This document shows, piece after piece, positions 7,655 to 16,160 of a DNA stretch of 26,412 nucleotides (within the stretch, counting starts at the first letter, position 1; every line of letters starts with the position of its first letter). The notes beneath the pieces are model-generated. The model was not told where the DNA came from and made no database searches. It saw only the letters and a program-made list of their open reading frames with translations. The position numbers and the translations under genes were made by a program. Source of the DNA: Candidatus Schekmanbacteria bacterium RIFCSPLOWO2_02_FULL_38_14 (lineage in GTDB: Bacteria; Schekmanbacteria; GWA2-38-11); assembly GCA_001790855.1 (NCBI GenBank), contig MGDH01000035.1, positions 297-26,708 of the forward strand. The letters are read 5' to 3'.

Positions 7655-10600
7655 ATGTCTCTTGAGAGAGCCGGAAAAAGCATTTATATTGGAATTGATG
7701 TAGGTTCTGTCAGCGTAGATTTTGCCATCCTTGATTCAGATAAAAATATAATTAAAACCTGTTACCAACGAACCCATGGACAGCCAGTTCAGGTCTGTAT
7801 TGATATTTTTGAAGACCTGCTCAAAGAAACTTCAAGAGACAGAATAAGCGGAGTTGCAACAACAGGTTCAGGAGGCAAACTGATTGCAAGCCTTCTTAAT
7901 GGTTCTTTCACAAATGAAATAATCTCGCAGGCAAAGGCTTCTGAATATTTATACCCACAGGTAAAGACCGTAATAGAAATGGGAGGAGAGGATTCAAAAC
8001 TGATACTGCTTGATTTTTCTCATGAAACAGGAAGGATTCATATAAAGGATTTTGCCACAAACACAATGTGTGCTGCCGGGACCGGGTCGTTTCTGGACCA
8101 ACAGGCTCACCGCCTTGGAATATCGATTGAGGAAGAATTTTCCAATCTGGCGCTGATGTCACAAAACCCTCCGCGAATTGCCGGAAGATGCAGTGTATTT
8201 GCAAAAAGCGATATGATTCATCTCCAGCAGGTTGCAACACCTGATTATGATATTGTGGCAGGCCTGTGTTATGCGGTTACAAGGAATTTTAAAAGCAACA
8301 TAGCAAAAGGGAAAAAGTTTGTAAAACCGATTGCTTTCCAGGGAGGGGTTGCAGCAAACAAGGGAGTTGCCAAGGCTTTTGAGGATGTGCTCGGGCTTGA
8401 AAGGGGAGAGCTTCTTATTCATGAGTATTACGGAATAACAGGAGCTATTGGAGCCACATTAATTCTAATCGAAAATCCTCCAAAGGAATTTTCATTTACA
8501 GGGATAGAAGTTCTGAAAGGTTATATTAACAGACAGAAAAATTCAGAAAGAAAAGGACTCAAACCTTTAAAAATAACTCAAAGCTCATACTCTCATATTG
8601 AGGATAAGGATATAAAGGGAATTTTCCCAAACAACGGGAATAAGATTGATGTATTTCTTGGAATTGACATTGGCTCTGTAAGTACAAATGTTGTTGCAGT
8701 AGACAGAGATAAAAAAGTAGTTGCAAGAAGGTATCTTATGACTGCAGGCAGGCCTATTGAGGCAGTGAGAAAAGGATTGAAAGAGGTAGGAGAGGAGATT
8801 GGAAGCTATGTTAATGTCAGAGGAGTCGGAACAACGGGTTCAGGAAGATATTTAATAGGAGATTTTGTCGGAGCTGACGTTATAAGAAATGAAATTACCG
8901 CACAGGCTAAAGCAGCAGCTGATATTGACCCTCTTGTTGATACCATATTTGAAATAGGCGGACAAGATTCTAAGTATATCAGCATTTCAGAAGGAGTGGT
9001 AGTTGATTTTGAGATGAACAAGGTCTGTGCTGCCGGGACCGGCTCATTTATTGAAGAACAGGCTGAGAGGTTAGCAATAAATATAAAGGAAGAATTCGGA
9101 AAAATTGCCCTCAGTTCAAGGCATCCTGTCTGCATGGGAGAGCGGTGTACAGTTTTCATTGAATCTGATTTGATGCACCACCAGCAGAAAGGGATACCAA
9201 GAGAGGACCTGATTTCAGGATTAAGCTATTCAATTGCATATAATTATCTCAACCGTGTTGTCGGGAAAAAGAAAATAGGAGAAAGAATATTTTTTCAGGG
9301 GGGAGTTGCAGCCAACACAGGTGTGGTTGCAGCCTTTGAAACCATTCTCAATAAAAAAATAGTAGTTCCGCCCCATCACGATGTAACAGGTGCCATTGGA
9401 GTGGCACTGCTTGCTATGGAAAACAATATATCCTCTTCCGGTTTTAAAGGCTTTGATGTTGGAACCAGGAAATACCAGATTAAAAGTTTTGAATGCAAGG
9501 ACTGTGTAAACCTCTGTGAAATCAGAATGGTAACTGTAGAAGGAGAGAACCCGCTTTTTTATGGAAGCAGATGCGAAAAGTTTGATGTAGATAAAAAATC
9601 ACAAAGAATTTTTGATAAAAAGGATTTATTTGATGAGAGGGAAGAACTTCTTTTTGGTTCTCCACAGGTTCTGAACGGTAAAAAAATAAGAGGGAAAATC
9701 GGGATTCCAAGAACTCTCTACATCTATGAGCTTTATCCATTTTTTAAGGCTTTTTTCAATGAAATCGGTTTTGAGGTCATTCTTTCAAGCCAGACAAACA
9801 AACTTATAATCCATAATGGTCTTGAGAATGTAACCGCAGAGACCTGCTTTCCTATCAAAGTAGCCCATGGGCATATACTGGAACTCTTGGAAAAGGATAT
9901 TGATTATCTTTTCTTGCCAAGCATTATCAATATGTTTGTCAGAAACTCAAAGTATGATAAGAACCAAACCTGTCCCTATATACAGGCAATTCCCTATATG
10001 GTGAATGCTGCGGTAGATTTCAGCTCAAGTGGTGTAAAGGCTTTGTCTCCGGTATTTCATTTTCAGAGGGATGAGAAGCATATAGAAGAAAGCATGGTTG
10101 AGATGGCTAAAGAAATAGGGATTGATGCTGCACAAGCAAGAAACGCAATATATTACGCCTTTAAAGCCCAGAATGAGTTTTATTGTCAGACCAACAAAAA
10201 AGGAAAGGAATTCCTCAGAGGGCTTGATAAAAATGAAAAAGCCCTTGTAATAGTGAGCAGGCCTTATAATGGTTATGACTGTGGTATAAATCTGGACATT
10301 CCAAAGAAACTCATGAATCTTGGTATCTCTGCAATCCCAATGGACTTTCTGCCTCTTGACACAGTGGATTTAACAGACGAACATCCAAATATGTACTGGA
10401 AATCAGGACAGAGGATGCTTTCTGCTGCAAGACTTATAAAATCAGACCCGAGGCTTTTTGCAGTCTATATCACAAACTTTGGGTGTGGTCCTGATTCATT
10501 CATTACACATTTTTTTCATGATATGATGGAAGGAAAGCCTTTCCTTCAGCTTGAGATAGATGAGCACAGTGCTGATGTAGGAGCAATAACACGGTGCGAG

Positions 10601-11857
10601 GCATTTCTTGACAGTCTGAAGAACTACAGAGAAAAGCCTTTTTCCGTGACAAAGAAAAATTCTAAAATTCTTTCTTCATTGAGCGAGAAAAACCGTATAA
10701 TTTTCATTCCGAATATGGATGACCATACATATGCAATAAAGGCTGCTTTTGAGGCAAACAATGTAATGGCAGAAGTAATCCCTGAGTCTGATGAAACGAC
10801 TTCTCTTCTTGGCAGAAAGTTCACTTCTGGCAAAGAGTGCTATCCGTGTATCCTTACAACAGGAGACCTGTTTAAAACAATTGAGAATTGCGGGTTGCCA
10901 AGAGAAAGAATTGCATTTTTTATGCCTTCTGCTGAAGGTCCGTGCAGGTTTGGCCAGTATCATAAATTCCAGAGACTTCTTCTTGATGAGAACGGTTATG
11001 AAGATATTCCGGTTTACTCCCTTGCTCCGAAAAACTCATACTCTGACAAGATATTCGGCAAGGGGTTTGATTTGGCTGCATGGAAGGGGGTAGTTGCTAT
11101 TGATATCATGCAGAAGGCATTAAGGGAAACAAGGCCGTATGAAGTAAATAATGGAGAGACTGATGATGTTTACAGGGAGTCAATAGATATTGTATGCAAG
11201 GCAATTGCAACAAAAAGGAGTTTAATAGAAGCCATGAAAAAGGCTTTAAAGCTTTTCAAAAATATTCCAGTTGATAAGAGTGTCATTAAACTGCGGATAG
11301 GCATAGTTGGCGAAATATATATGAGAACAAACCGCTACGGCAATCAGAACATTGTTAAAAAAATAGAATCCCTTGGGGGAGAAGCCTGGGTTGCTCCTAT
11401 GAGTGAATGGTTTCTTTACACAAACTGTGTTTACAAGGAGAGAAACCTTGGAATGAAAGACTATAAGGGGTATTTGAGGAATATTATAAAAGATAATATT
11501 CAGAAATATTACGAACATAAAATTTATAAGTCTGTAAAAGGGTTCATAAGAAACTGGGGTGAACCTGATACAGAAGAGATTCTGGGATACAGCAAGCCAT
11601 ACCTTGACCCTTCATTTGACGGAGAGGCAGTGTTGAGTATTGGGAAAAGCATTGACTTTATTAAAAACGGAATGAAGGGGATAATAAATATAATACCTTT
11701 TACCTGCCTGCCGGGTACAATTGTAACGGCTGTTTCGAAAAAACTCTCTGGCGACTATGGAAACATTCCGTGGTTAAACATAGCATATGACGGAGTAAAT
11801 GATACAGGGAGTGAGACAAGGCTTGAGGCTTTTATGTACCAGGCAAGGTTATACTGA
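7655..11857 (+). CDS. Giant acyl-CoA dehydratase activase (double BadF/HgdC domain plus DUF2229/HgdB-like part)
   Basis: 1400 residues. Two tandem ASKHA ATPase domains of the BadF/BadG/BcrA/HgdC type lie at about 10-275 and 333-590. Each has the phosphate loop (GIDVGSVS at 13, GIDIGSVS at 336), the MGGEDSK or IGGQDSK motif, and the cysteines that in HgdC bind a dimer-bridging 4Fe-4S cluster (C139 and C179; C458 and C498). A linker has four Cys (C614, C617, C621, C640). A DUF2229 segment starts at about 680 (KIGIPRTLYIYELYPFF), and an HgdB-like C-terminal part contains C731, C944, C1062/C1065 (GKECYPCI) and C1097. Related ATPases couple ATP hydrolysis to low-potential electron delivery to a dehydratase or double-cubane-cluster partner. 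Here activator and acceptor-like parts are fused, which may make it self-contained. No dehydratase subunits adjoin it. Strong AAAGGAGG ribosome site. Confidence 0.9.
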   Translation: MSLERAGKSIYIGIDVGSVSVDFAILDSDKNIIKTCYQRTHGQPVQVCIDIFEDLLKETSRDRISGVATTGSGGKLIASLLNGSFTNEIISQAKASEYLYPQVKTVIEMGGEDSKLILLDFSHETGRIHIKDFATNTMCAAGTGSFLDQQAHRLGISIEEEFSNLALMSQNPPRIAGRCSVFAKSDMIHLQQVATPDYDIVAGLCYAVTRNFKSNIAKGKKFVKPIAFQGGVAANKGVAKAFEDVLGLERGELLIHEYYGITGAIGATLILIENPPKEFSFTGIEVLKGYINRQKNSERKGLKPLKITQSSYSHIEDKDIKGIFPNNGNKIDVFLGIDIGSVSTNVVAVDRDKKVVARRYLMTAGRPIEAVRKGLKEVGEEIGSYVNVRGVGTTGSGRYLIGDFVGADVIRNEITAQAKAAADIDPLVDTIFEIGGQDSKYISISEGVVVDFEMNKVCAAGTGSFIEEQAERLAINIKEEFGKIALSSRHPVCMGERCTVFIESDLMHHQQKGIPREDLISGLSYSIAYNYLNRVVGKKKIGERIFFQGGVAANTGVVAAFETILNKKIVVPPHHDVTGAIGVALLAMENNISSSGFKGFDVGTRKYQIKSFECKDCVNLCEIRMVTVEGENPLFYGSRCEKFDVDKKSQRIFDKKDLFDEREELLFGSPQVLNGKKIRGKIGIPRTLYIYELYPFFKAFFNEIGFEVILSSQTNKLIIHNGLENVTAETCFPIKVAHGHILELLEKDIDYLFLPSIINMFVRNSKYDKNQTCPYIQAIPYMVNAAVDFSSSGVKALSPVFHFQRDEKHIEESMVEMAKEIGIDAAQARNAIYYAFKAQNEFYCQTNKKGKEFLRGLDKNEKALVIVSRPYNGYDCGINLDIPKKLMNLGISAIPMDFLPLDTVDLTDEHPNMYWKSGQRMLSAARLIKSDPRLFAVYITNFGCGPDSFITHFFHDMMEGKPFLQLEIDEHSADVGAITRCEAFLDSLKNYREKPFSVTKKNSKILSSLSEKNRIIFIPNMDDHTYAIKAAFEANNVMAEVIPESDETTSLLGRKFTSGKECYPCILTTGDLFKTIENCGLPRERIAFFMPSAEGPCRFGQYHKFQRLLLDENGYEDIPVYSLAPKNSYSDKIFGKGFDLAAWKGVVAIDIMQKALRETRPYEVNNGETDDVYRESIDIVCKAIATKRSLIEAMKKALKLFKNIPVDKSVIKLRIGIVGEIYMRTNRYGNQNIVKKIESLGGEAWVAPMSEWFLYTNCVYKERNLGMKDYKGYLRNIIKDNIQKYYEHKIYKSVKGFIRNWGEPDTEEILGYSKPYLDPSFDGEAVLSIGKSIDFIKNGMKGIINIIPFTCLPGTIVTAVSKKLSGDYGNIPWLNIAYDGVNDTGSETRLEAFMYQARLY

Positions 11858-12341
11858 TTTCGTATTTTTTGTTGTTGAGACAGTCAATCCTTTCATCTGT
11901 AACAGGAGAGCGCAGGTAAATCTCTGAAGATGGGTAGAAAAACCAGTAGCACTTGTCTCCTTTTATCCAGATTTCTCCGCCACTGATGTCTCTCACTGCA
12001 TTTTCTGAGATGTAGAAGCTTATAAGGGAATTAGAGTCAGCTTTCAGGAATGCCTTATTTATCTGGGGAGCAAATTCTTCCACTTCCTTGTCAGAGAATA
12101 CTTTTTTCCCGTTACACTCCATTGAGGACATCATTGAAGCAATTGTTTTATCACTTATCTTGTATGGGTGGTTAAAGGGCGGGGTTTCATTGCCGTAAAA
12201 ATTTTCCCCGGTCAGGAAAATTTTGCCGTGGTTCTGGACATGGTAGATTATTGACCTGTCAATGCAACCAGTCAGAAAAAGAGATAAGCAAAAAATTGGT
12301 ATGGAGAAAAACTGGCATTTATTTTTTAACATCTGCTTCAA
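11832..12341 (-). CDS. Putative lipoprotein of unknown function
   Basis: 169 residues. A basic start and hydrophobic stretch (FFSIPIFCLSLFLTGC) end in a lipobox LTGC with C26, so it should be exported and lipidated. The rest has no family I recognise; it contains two further Cys (in SMECNGKK and GDKCYWFF) and ends near IDCLNNKKYEISITLPGT. Two starts are possible: TTG 12341, with AAAGGA about 5 bases upstream, and ATG 12332. The 3' end overlaps the activator gene tail to tail by 26 bases. Function unknown. Confidence 0.75.
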   Translation of the reverse strand: MKQMLKNKCQFFSIPIFCLSLFLTGCIDRSIIYHVQNHGKIFLTGENFYGNETPPFNHPYKISDKTIASMMSSMECNGKKVFSDKEVEEFAPQINKAFLKADSNSLISFYISENAVRDISGGEIWIKGDKCYWFFYPSSEIYLRSPVTDERIDCLNNKKYEISITLPGT

Positions 12342-12382
12342 TATTTCCTTTGATTTGAATTTATTAATCCATCTGTGAGCTT

Positions 12383-12412
12383 ATACTACCATCTACCAGA
12401 TTTTTTCTGCAA
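12383..12412 (-). promoter_or_regulatory. Possible promoter of the lipoprotein gene
   Basis: TTGCAG (12412-12407), 18-base spacer, TAGTAT (12388-12383), about 40 bases before the start codon. Weak match. Confidence 0.25.
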
Positions 12413-12451
12413 TGATTTTTTTGCAAAGATGATTACAACGATTAAAGATGA

Positions 12452-12513
12452 GATTACACAGATTAGATTTATTATGAGAAAGTCTCTGTAACCTTTTTTA
12501 AATCTGTGTCATC
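12452..12513. repeat. Inverted repeat in the lipoprotein-carA gap
   Basis: GATTACACAGATT (12452-12464) and AATCTGTGTCATC (12501-12513) pair at 12 of 13 positions around a 36-base loop. It resembles widespread GATTACACAGATT-type intergenic repeats rather than a regulatory site. Confidence 0.45.
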
Positions 12514-12552
12514 AGATATATTTTTAAAGCATAAAAGTATAATTTATTTAAT

Positions 12553-12581
12553 TTGACAATTACGGAGTAATTAAATAATTT
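12553..12581 (+). promoter_or_regulatory. Candidate carA promoter
   Basis: TTGACA (12553-12558), 17 bases, TAATTT (12576-12581). Transcription would start at about 12588-12591, at the ATG, giving a leaderless mRNA; no ribosome site lies near this ATG. An alternative is the perfect TATAAT at 12538-12543, but it has no -35 partner. Confidence 0.35.
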
Positions 12582-12590
12582 CCAAATATT

Positions 12591-13718
12591 ATGAATGCAA
12601 TAATTTGTCTTGAAGACGGAAGGCATTTTGCAGGGAAATCCTTTGGCGCAGAGGGGGAAGCCGTAGGAGAGGTGGTCTTTAATACCAGCATGATGGGATA
12701 TCAGGAGATTCTAACCGACCCCTCCTATCAGGGGCAGATTGTTCTGATGACCTACCCTTTAATAGGGAATTATGGCATAAATTATGAAGATGTTGAATCC
12801 CGCAGAATCTTCCTCTCTGGTTTTATTGTAAAAGAATACTGCTTTTACCCGAGCAATTTCCGCTCTGAAACAAGCCTTGGAGAGTTTTTGAAAAAGGCAG
12901 ATATAGTCGGCATTGAAGGAATAGACACAAGGGCTTTAACAAGGCATATTCGTGACAAGGGAGCGCAGCAGGGAATTATTTCAACACTGGATTTTGATGT
13001 TGAGAGCCTGATAAAAAAAATAAAGAAATCTCCCGGGCTTATAGGGAGGGATTTTGTAAAAGAGGTTACAACAAATTCTCCTTATTCCTGGAATGAAGGA
13101 GGATGGGATCTGGAGAAGGGTTACAGGAAAAATTCCACCAAAAAGCCACAAAGATATAAAGTAGTAGCCTATGATTTTGGCATAAAGCATAATATACTGC
13201 GGATGCTTGTTGATTCAGGCTGTGATGTTGAGGTTGTTCCTGCAAATACAAGAGCAGAGGATGTGCTTGCAAGAAATCCTGACGGAGTTTTCCTGTCAAA
13301 CGGACCCGGAGACCCTGAGGCGGTTTCTTATGCGATAAACAGTACAAAAAGGCTTTTAGGTAAAAAACCGATTTTCGGAATCTGCCTGGGGCACCAAATT
13401 CTGGGGCTTGCCCTTGGCGGAAAGACTTATAAACTTAAATTTGGCCACCACGGAGCAAACCACCCTGTAAAGGAACTCTCATCAGGAAGGATTGAGATAA
13501 CAGCGCAGAACCACGGCTTTGCAGTTGATGTTGATTCAATTTCTGATGCATATCTTACCCACGTCAATTTAAATGACCAGACTGTGGAGGGAATGGCTCA
13601 TAAAAACCTGCCAGTGTTTTCTGTCCAGTACCATCCGGAAGCCTCGCCAGGACCACACGACTCAAGGTATCTTTTTAAAAGGTTTGTTGATTTGATGGAG
13701 AAATACAGAAATTCTTAG
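12591..13718 (+). CDS. carA: Carbamoyl-phosphate synthase small (glutaminase) subunit
   Basis: Hydrolyses glutamine and feeds ammonia to CarB for carbamoyl phosphate, used in pyrimidine and arginine synthesis. 375 residues, full length. The N-terminal CPSase domain shows [20 protein letters not shown] and [15 protein letters not shown]. The class-I amidotransferase domain has FLSNGPGDP (235-243), the nucleophile C265 in GICLGHQ, and H348/E350 in [13 protein letters not shown]. carB is not in the window, so the two subunits are unlinked here. The 3' end overlaps the convergent terC by 4 bases. ATG 12591 gives the normal family start, without a Shine-Dalgarno. Confidence 0.97.
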   Translation: MNAIICLEDGRHFAGKSFGAEGEAVGEVVFNTSMMGYQEILTDPSYQGQIVLMTYPLIGNYGINYEDVESRRIFLSGFIVKEYCFYPSNFRSETSLGEFLKKADIVGIEGIDTRALTRHIRDKGAQQGIISTLDFDVESLIKKIKKSPGLIGRDFVKEVTTNSPYSWNEGGWDLEKGYRKNSTKKPQRYKVVAYDFGIKHNILRMLVDSGCDVEVVPANTRAEDVLARNPDGVFLSNGPGDPEAVSYAINSTKRLLGKKPIFGICLGHQILGLALGGKTYKLKFGHHGANHPVKELSSGRIEITAQNHGFAVDVDSISDAYLTHVNLNDQTVEGMAHKNLPVFSVQYHPEASPGPHDSRYLFKRFVDLMEKYRNS

Positions 13719-14713
13719 CCATCTTTCTTTGATTCCTGCTTTGATGTGTGGGTTGACTCTGTTTCCTCATCTGAAGGATTGGTTGGTGTTGGAACAAATT
13801 CTGCCTTGAATGGTCTAACAATAGAGGAGATTATGGAAATAAGAAGAATGCTTGCAATCACACCTAAAGCAATCTCAATCGGAATTTTATAGATGTTGGC
13901 AAGAAGCATTTTTACTCCTATAAAGACGAGAATGGCAGAAAGACCATAATGGAGATAGTGAAACAATCGCATAATCCCAGCAAGCGCAAAGTAGAGTGCC
14001 CTTAGTCCTAAAATAGCAAATACATTTGAGGTGTATACAATAAAGGGGTCTACTGTGATGGCAAGGATGGCAGGAATCGAGTCTATGGCAAAGATAACAT
14101 CTGTCGTTTCAACAACCAACAGCACAATGAATAATGGCGTGGCAAAGTACTTTCCCGCTTTCTTAACAAAAAACTTATCTTCTTCATACCTGTCAGTAAC
14201 AGGCATAAATTTTTTGAAGAGCCTTAATACTGGATTTCGTTCCGGATGGATTTCTTTATCTTTCTGCAAAGCCATTTTGATTCCGGTCAGAACCAAAAAG
14301 CCTCCAAAAATATAGATAATCCAGTGAAACTTCTGGATCAGTGTTATACCTATGGCAATGAAAATCGCCCGCATCACCAGCGCACCAAGAATACCCCAAA
14401 AAAGAACCTTGTGACTATATTGAGAAGGCACACGAAAATAGGAAAATATCAGTAAAAAAATAAAGATATTGTCCACGCTGAGAGAATACTCAATTAAATA
14501 ACCGGTCAGAAATTCAAGCGCCTTCTCCGAACCTCTCCAGAAGTAAATTCCCATATTGAAGAGAAGCGCCAAAGTAATCCAGACCGTACACCACGCAAGT
14601 GCCTCTTTGAGCTTGATCTCATGAGCCTTGCGATGGAAAACTCCAAGGTCTATGACAAGCATTGCAAGTACTAAAATGTTAAATATAATCAACAACAGAA
14701 CTTGATTTGGCAT
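13715..14713 (-). CDS. TerC/Alx-family integral membrane protein
   Basis: 332 residues with about nine membrane segments. The paired acidic signatures of the TerC family are EYSLSVDN (75-82) and [11 protein letters not shown] (202-212), and a hydrophilic C-terminal tail follows from about 300. Alx and related TerC proteins have been linked to manganese efflux and are classic members of yybP-ykoY (manganese riboswitch) regulons. This fits the riboswitch-like leader found 2.8 kb upstream at the head of the same gene string. AAGGAAA lies 5 bases before the ATG. It is the last gene of the operon and convergent with carA. A tellurite-resistance role is possible by name only. Confidence 0.9.
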   Translation of the reverse strand: MPNQVLLLIIFNILVLAMLVIDLGVFHRKAHEIKLKEALAWCTVWITLALLFNMGIYFWRGSEKALEFLTGYLIEYSLSVDNIFIFLLIFSYFRVPSQYSHKVLFWGILGALVMRAIFIAIGITLIQKFHWIIYIFGGFLVLTGIKMALQKDKEIHPERNPVLRLFKKFMPVTDRYEEDKFFVKKAGKYFATPLFIVLLVVETTDVIFAIDSIPAILAITVDPFIVYTSNVFAILGLRALYFALAGIMRLFHYLHYGLSAILVFIGVKMLLANIYKIPIEIALGVIASILLISIISSIVRPFKAEFVPTPTNPSDEETESTHTSKQESKKDG

Positions 14714-14723
14714 TAAAATTTCC

Positions 14724-14774
14724 TTAGTGGGAATCCAGAATAAAAAATTGTAATAACTTTTTTAGATACTCCAC
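14724..14774 (-). CDS. Mini-ORF of 16 codons ahead of terC
   Basis: GTG at 14774 encodes MEYLKKLLQFFILDSH and stops 10 bases before the terC ATG. AAGGAG (14786-14781) lies 6 bases before the GTG, a good ribosome site. It may be a small peptide or a translational coupler for terC. Its last codons fall in a short sequence (AGTGGGAATCCAGAA on the plus strand) shared with the repeat near 18666, so it could also be an accident of repeat insertion. No family recognised. Confidence 0.35.
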   Translation of the reverse strand: MEYLKKLLQFFILDSH

Positions 14775-14792
14775 AGATTGCTCCTTAGAAGG

Positions 14793-15155
14793 TTACTTCT
14801 TAAACACACTAAAAAGCTTATCCATAACTGTCTTTTCAAGTTTTGATACAGCCTCAAGTTCTCCGGCATCAAGCCATATGCCTTCACATTCTGAACATTT
14901 ATCCACTTTTATTCCTTTATAATCAATCTCTATTAACTTCATCCCACATTTAGGACACTGCATAAAATGGAGTTTTTTTAATCGTTTTTTTTCTTTATCT
15001 ATCTCATTTTCAACTGAAAGATTTGTTAGAAGCAGTGGGTTTTGAAGCGCTTCTTCAGCTAACTTTTTTACCTTTTCATCTTCAATTGTTTTTCTTCTTT
15101 CATACTCCATTCTTGCAAAATATTCTTCTTCTTTTTCACTCGGTTTTACTGGCAT
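14793..15155 (-). CDS. Small TFIIB-type zinc-ribbon protein
   Basis: 120 residues. A charged helical N-terminal half (about 5-62) is followed by a zinc ribbon with CPKC (C67, C70), CSEC (C87, C90) and GIWLDAGELE, the signature of the bacterial zf-TFIIB domain. Function of the family is not established. Its first 20 bases overlap the end of the PGPGW gene, with AAGGAGG nine bases before the ATG, so the two are translationally linked. Confidence 0.85.
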   Translation of the reverse strand: MPVKPSEKEEEYFARMEYERRKTIEDEKVKKLAEEALQNPLLLTNLSVENEIDKEKKRLKKLHFMQCPKCGMKLIEIDYKGIKVDKCSECEGIWLDAGELEAVSKLEKTVMDKLFSVFKK

Positions 15156-15399
15156 GATTATTCCCTCCTTTGTTACTTACTTTATCTTTTATGTTATTTA
15201 CTTTATCTTTTACTTTTTCCAAAACTCTTCTTGCCCAGACAAACTCTGTAGCAAGGATTCCGAGGCCAAGAGGTATTACAATGAATGCAGGTCCGGGCAG
15301 TACAATCATTGTAAGTCCAATAAGGAGTACTGTAAAACCAATTACAGCTATAATAAGTTTTTTTGCCTGTTTAATAGTTTTAAGTATAAATACTGTCAT
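15136..15399 (-). CDS. Small PGPGW-family transmembrane protein
   Basis: 87 residues with two hydrophobic segments (about 15-34 and 37-52) around the PGPAFIVIPLGLGILATEF motif, which corresponds to the PGPGW family core, then a basic C-terminal tail. Family function unknown. The ATG is 2 bases after the stop of a 15-codon mini-ORF and has no good ribosome site of its own, so it may depend on translation of that mini-ORF. Confidence 0.8.
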   Translation of the reverse strand: MTVFILKTIKQAKKLIIAVIGFTVLLIGLTMIVLPGPAFIVIPLGLGILATEFVWARRVLEKVKDKVNNIKDKVSNKGGNNHASKTE

Positions 15400-15401
15400 A
15401 G

Positions 15402-15449
15402 CTATCTATCAAAAATATCGAATATCTTTTTAAATGTAGAGTCCTCCAC
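15402..15449 (-). CDS. Mini-ORF of 15 codons ahead of the PGPGW gene
   Basis: GTG at 15449 encodes MEDSTFKKIFDIFDR and stops 2 bases before the next ATG. A perfect AGGAGG (15464-15459) lies nine bases upstream, while the following gene lacks one. Best explanation: a short peptide that couples translation to the PGPGW gene, or a small protein in its own right. Lies between the carbonic anhydrase stop and PGPGW. Confidence 0.45.
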   Translation of the reverse strand: MEDSTFKKIFDIFDR

Positions 15450-15485
15450 AATTTACTTCCTCCTTATTCTTTTCAGGTTCTCCAT

Positions 15486-16109
15486 TTAAGAGGTTTTTTT
15501 AAAAACATTTGTGACTGGGTTGTAGGCATATATGTTTCCTGTTTTAATCTCATAATACCATCCATGCAAATGAAGAGTTCCCTCTTTTAATAATTGATCT
15601 ACAAAAGGATATGTCTGAATATTTTTTATCTGGAAAAGAACATTTTCTTCTTCTGTAATTCTAAGACGGGATTTTGTGGATGAAGCAGAGTAAAAGGTAT
15701 TAACTGCATTAATTACAGGCTTAGCTATTTTCAACCAATCCTTCAGATGTGGCATATTGTTGAATTCCCTTTTATCTTTATAAAGTGCCTGCATTGCCCC
15801 ACAGTTGGAATGTCCACACACGATAATATCAGTTACCTTTAAATCCAACACTGCAAACTCTATCGCTGCTGCAACACTGTTTTTGTCTTTTATAGCATCA
15901 TATGGAGGGATGATATTCCCAACATTTCTTACAATAAAAAGTTCCCCTGGCTTACTCTGGGTAACAAGATTTGGGTCTATTCTTGAATCAGCGCATGTTA
16001 TAAAAAGAACTTCCGGTGTCTGACCTTTAGAGAGCCTGTTGAAGAAGTTCTCTTCTTTCTTAAAGTATGATTCCTGAAATTTATGAATTCCCTGATAAAG
16101 TTTTTTCAT
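15486..16109 (-). CDS. Beta-class carbonic anhydrase
   Basis: Interconverts CO2 and bicarbonate in the cytoplasm. 207 residues with the beta-class zinc site: C39 in ITCADSRIDP (with D41 and R43, the regulatory dyad), and H100 and C103 in VCGHSNCGAM. The PGELFIVRNVGNIIPP and IEFAVLDL motifs and the C-terminal LHGWYYEIKTGNIYAYN are also typical. A GGA lies 7 bases before the ATG. It sits second in the operon behind an MFS gene, 51 bases away. Its placement in a probably manganese-controlled operon is unusual. Confidence 0.95.
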   Translation of the reverse strand: MKKLYQGIHKFQESYFKKEENFFNRLSKGQTPEVLFITCADSRIDPNLVTQSKPGELFIVRNVGNIIPPYDAIKDKNSVAAAIEFAVLDLKVTDIIVCGHSNCGAMQALYKDKREFNNMPHLKDWLKIAKPVINAVNTFYSASSTKSRLRITEEENVLFQIKNIQTYPFVDQLLKEGTLHLHGWYYEIKTGNIYAYNPVTNVFKKTS

Positions 16110-16160
16110 TTATCATCCAACCTTATAGCTACAAATCCTGTTGTTTTGTTTTCTTTGACC

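Noticed and set aside
7908-11518. Open frames antisense to or overlapping the giant activator gene
   Set aside because: Low-complexity shadows; the plus-strand frame has continuous family motifs.
14714-14792. Own pH- or Mn-responsive leader directly before terC
   Set aside because: The 79-base gap is too short and lacks GGGGAGTAG-type motifs; the riboswitch-like leader is at the operon head instead.
15154-15489. Plus-strand frames of 87 and 111 codons opposite the PGPGW gene
   Set aside because: Antisense to two supported genes, odd composition (runs of Phe, Tyr, Ser), no ribosome site.
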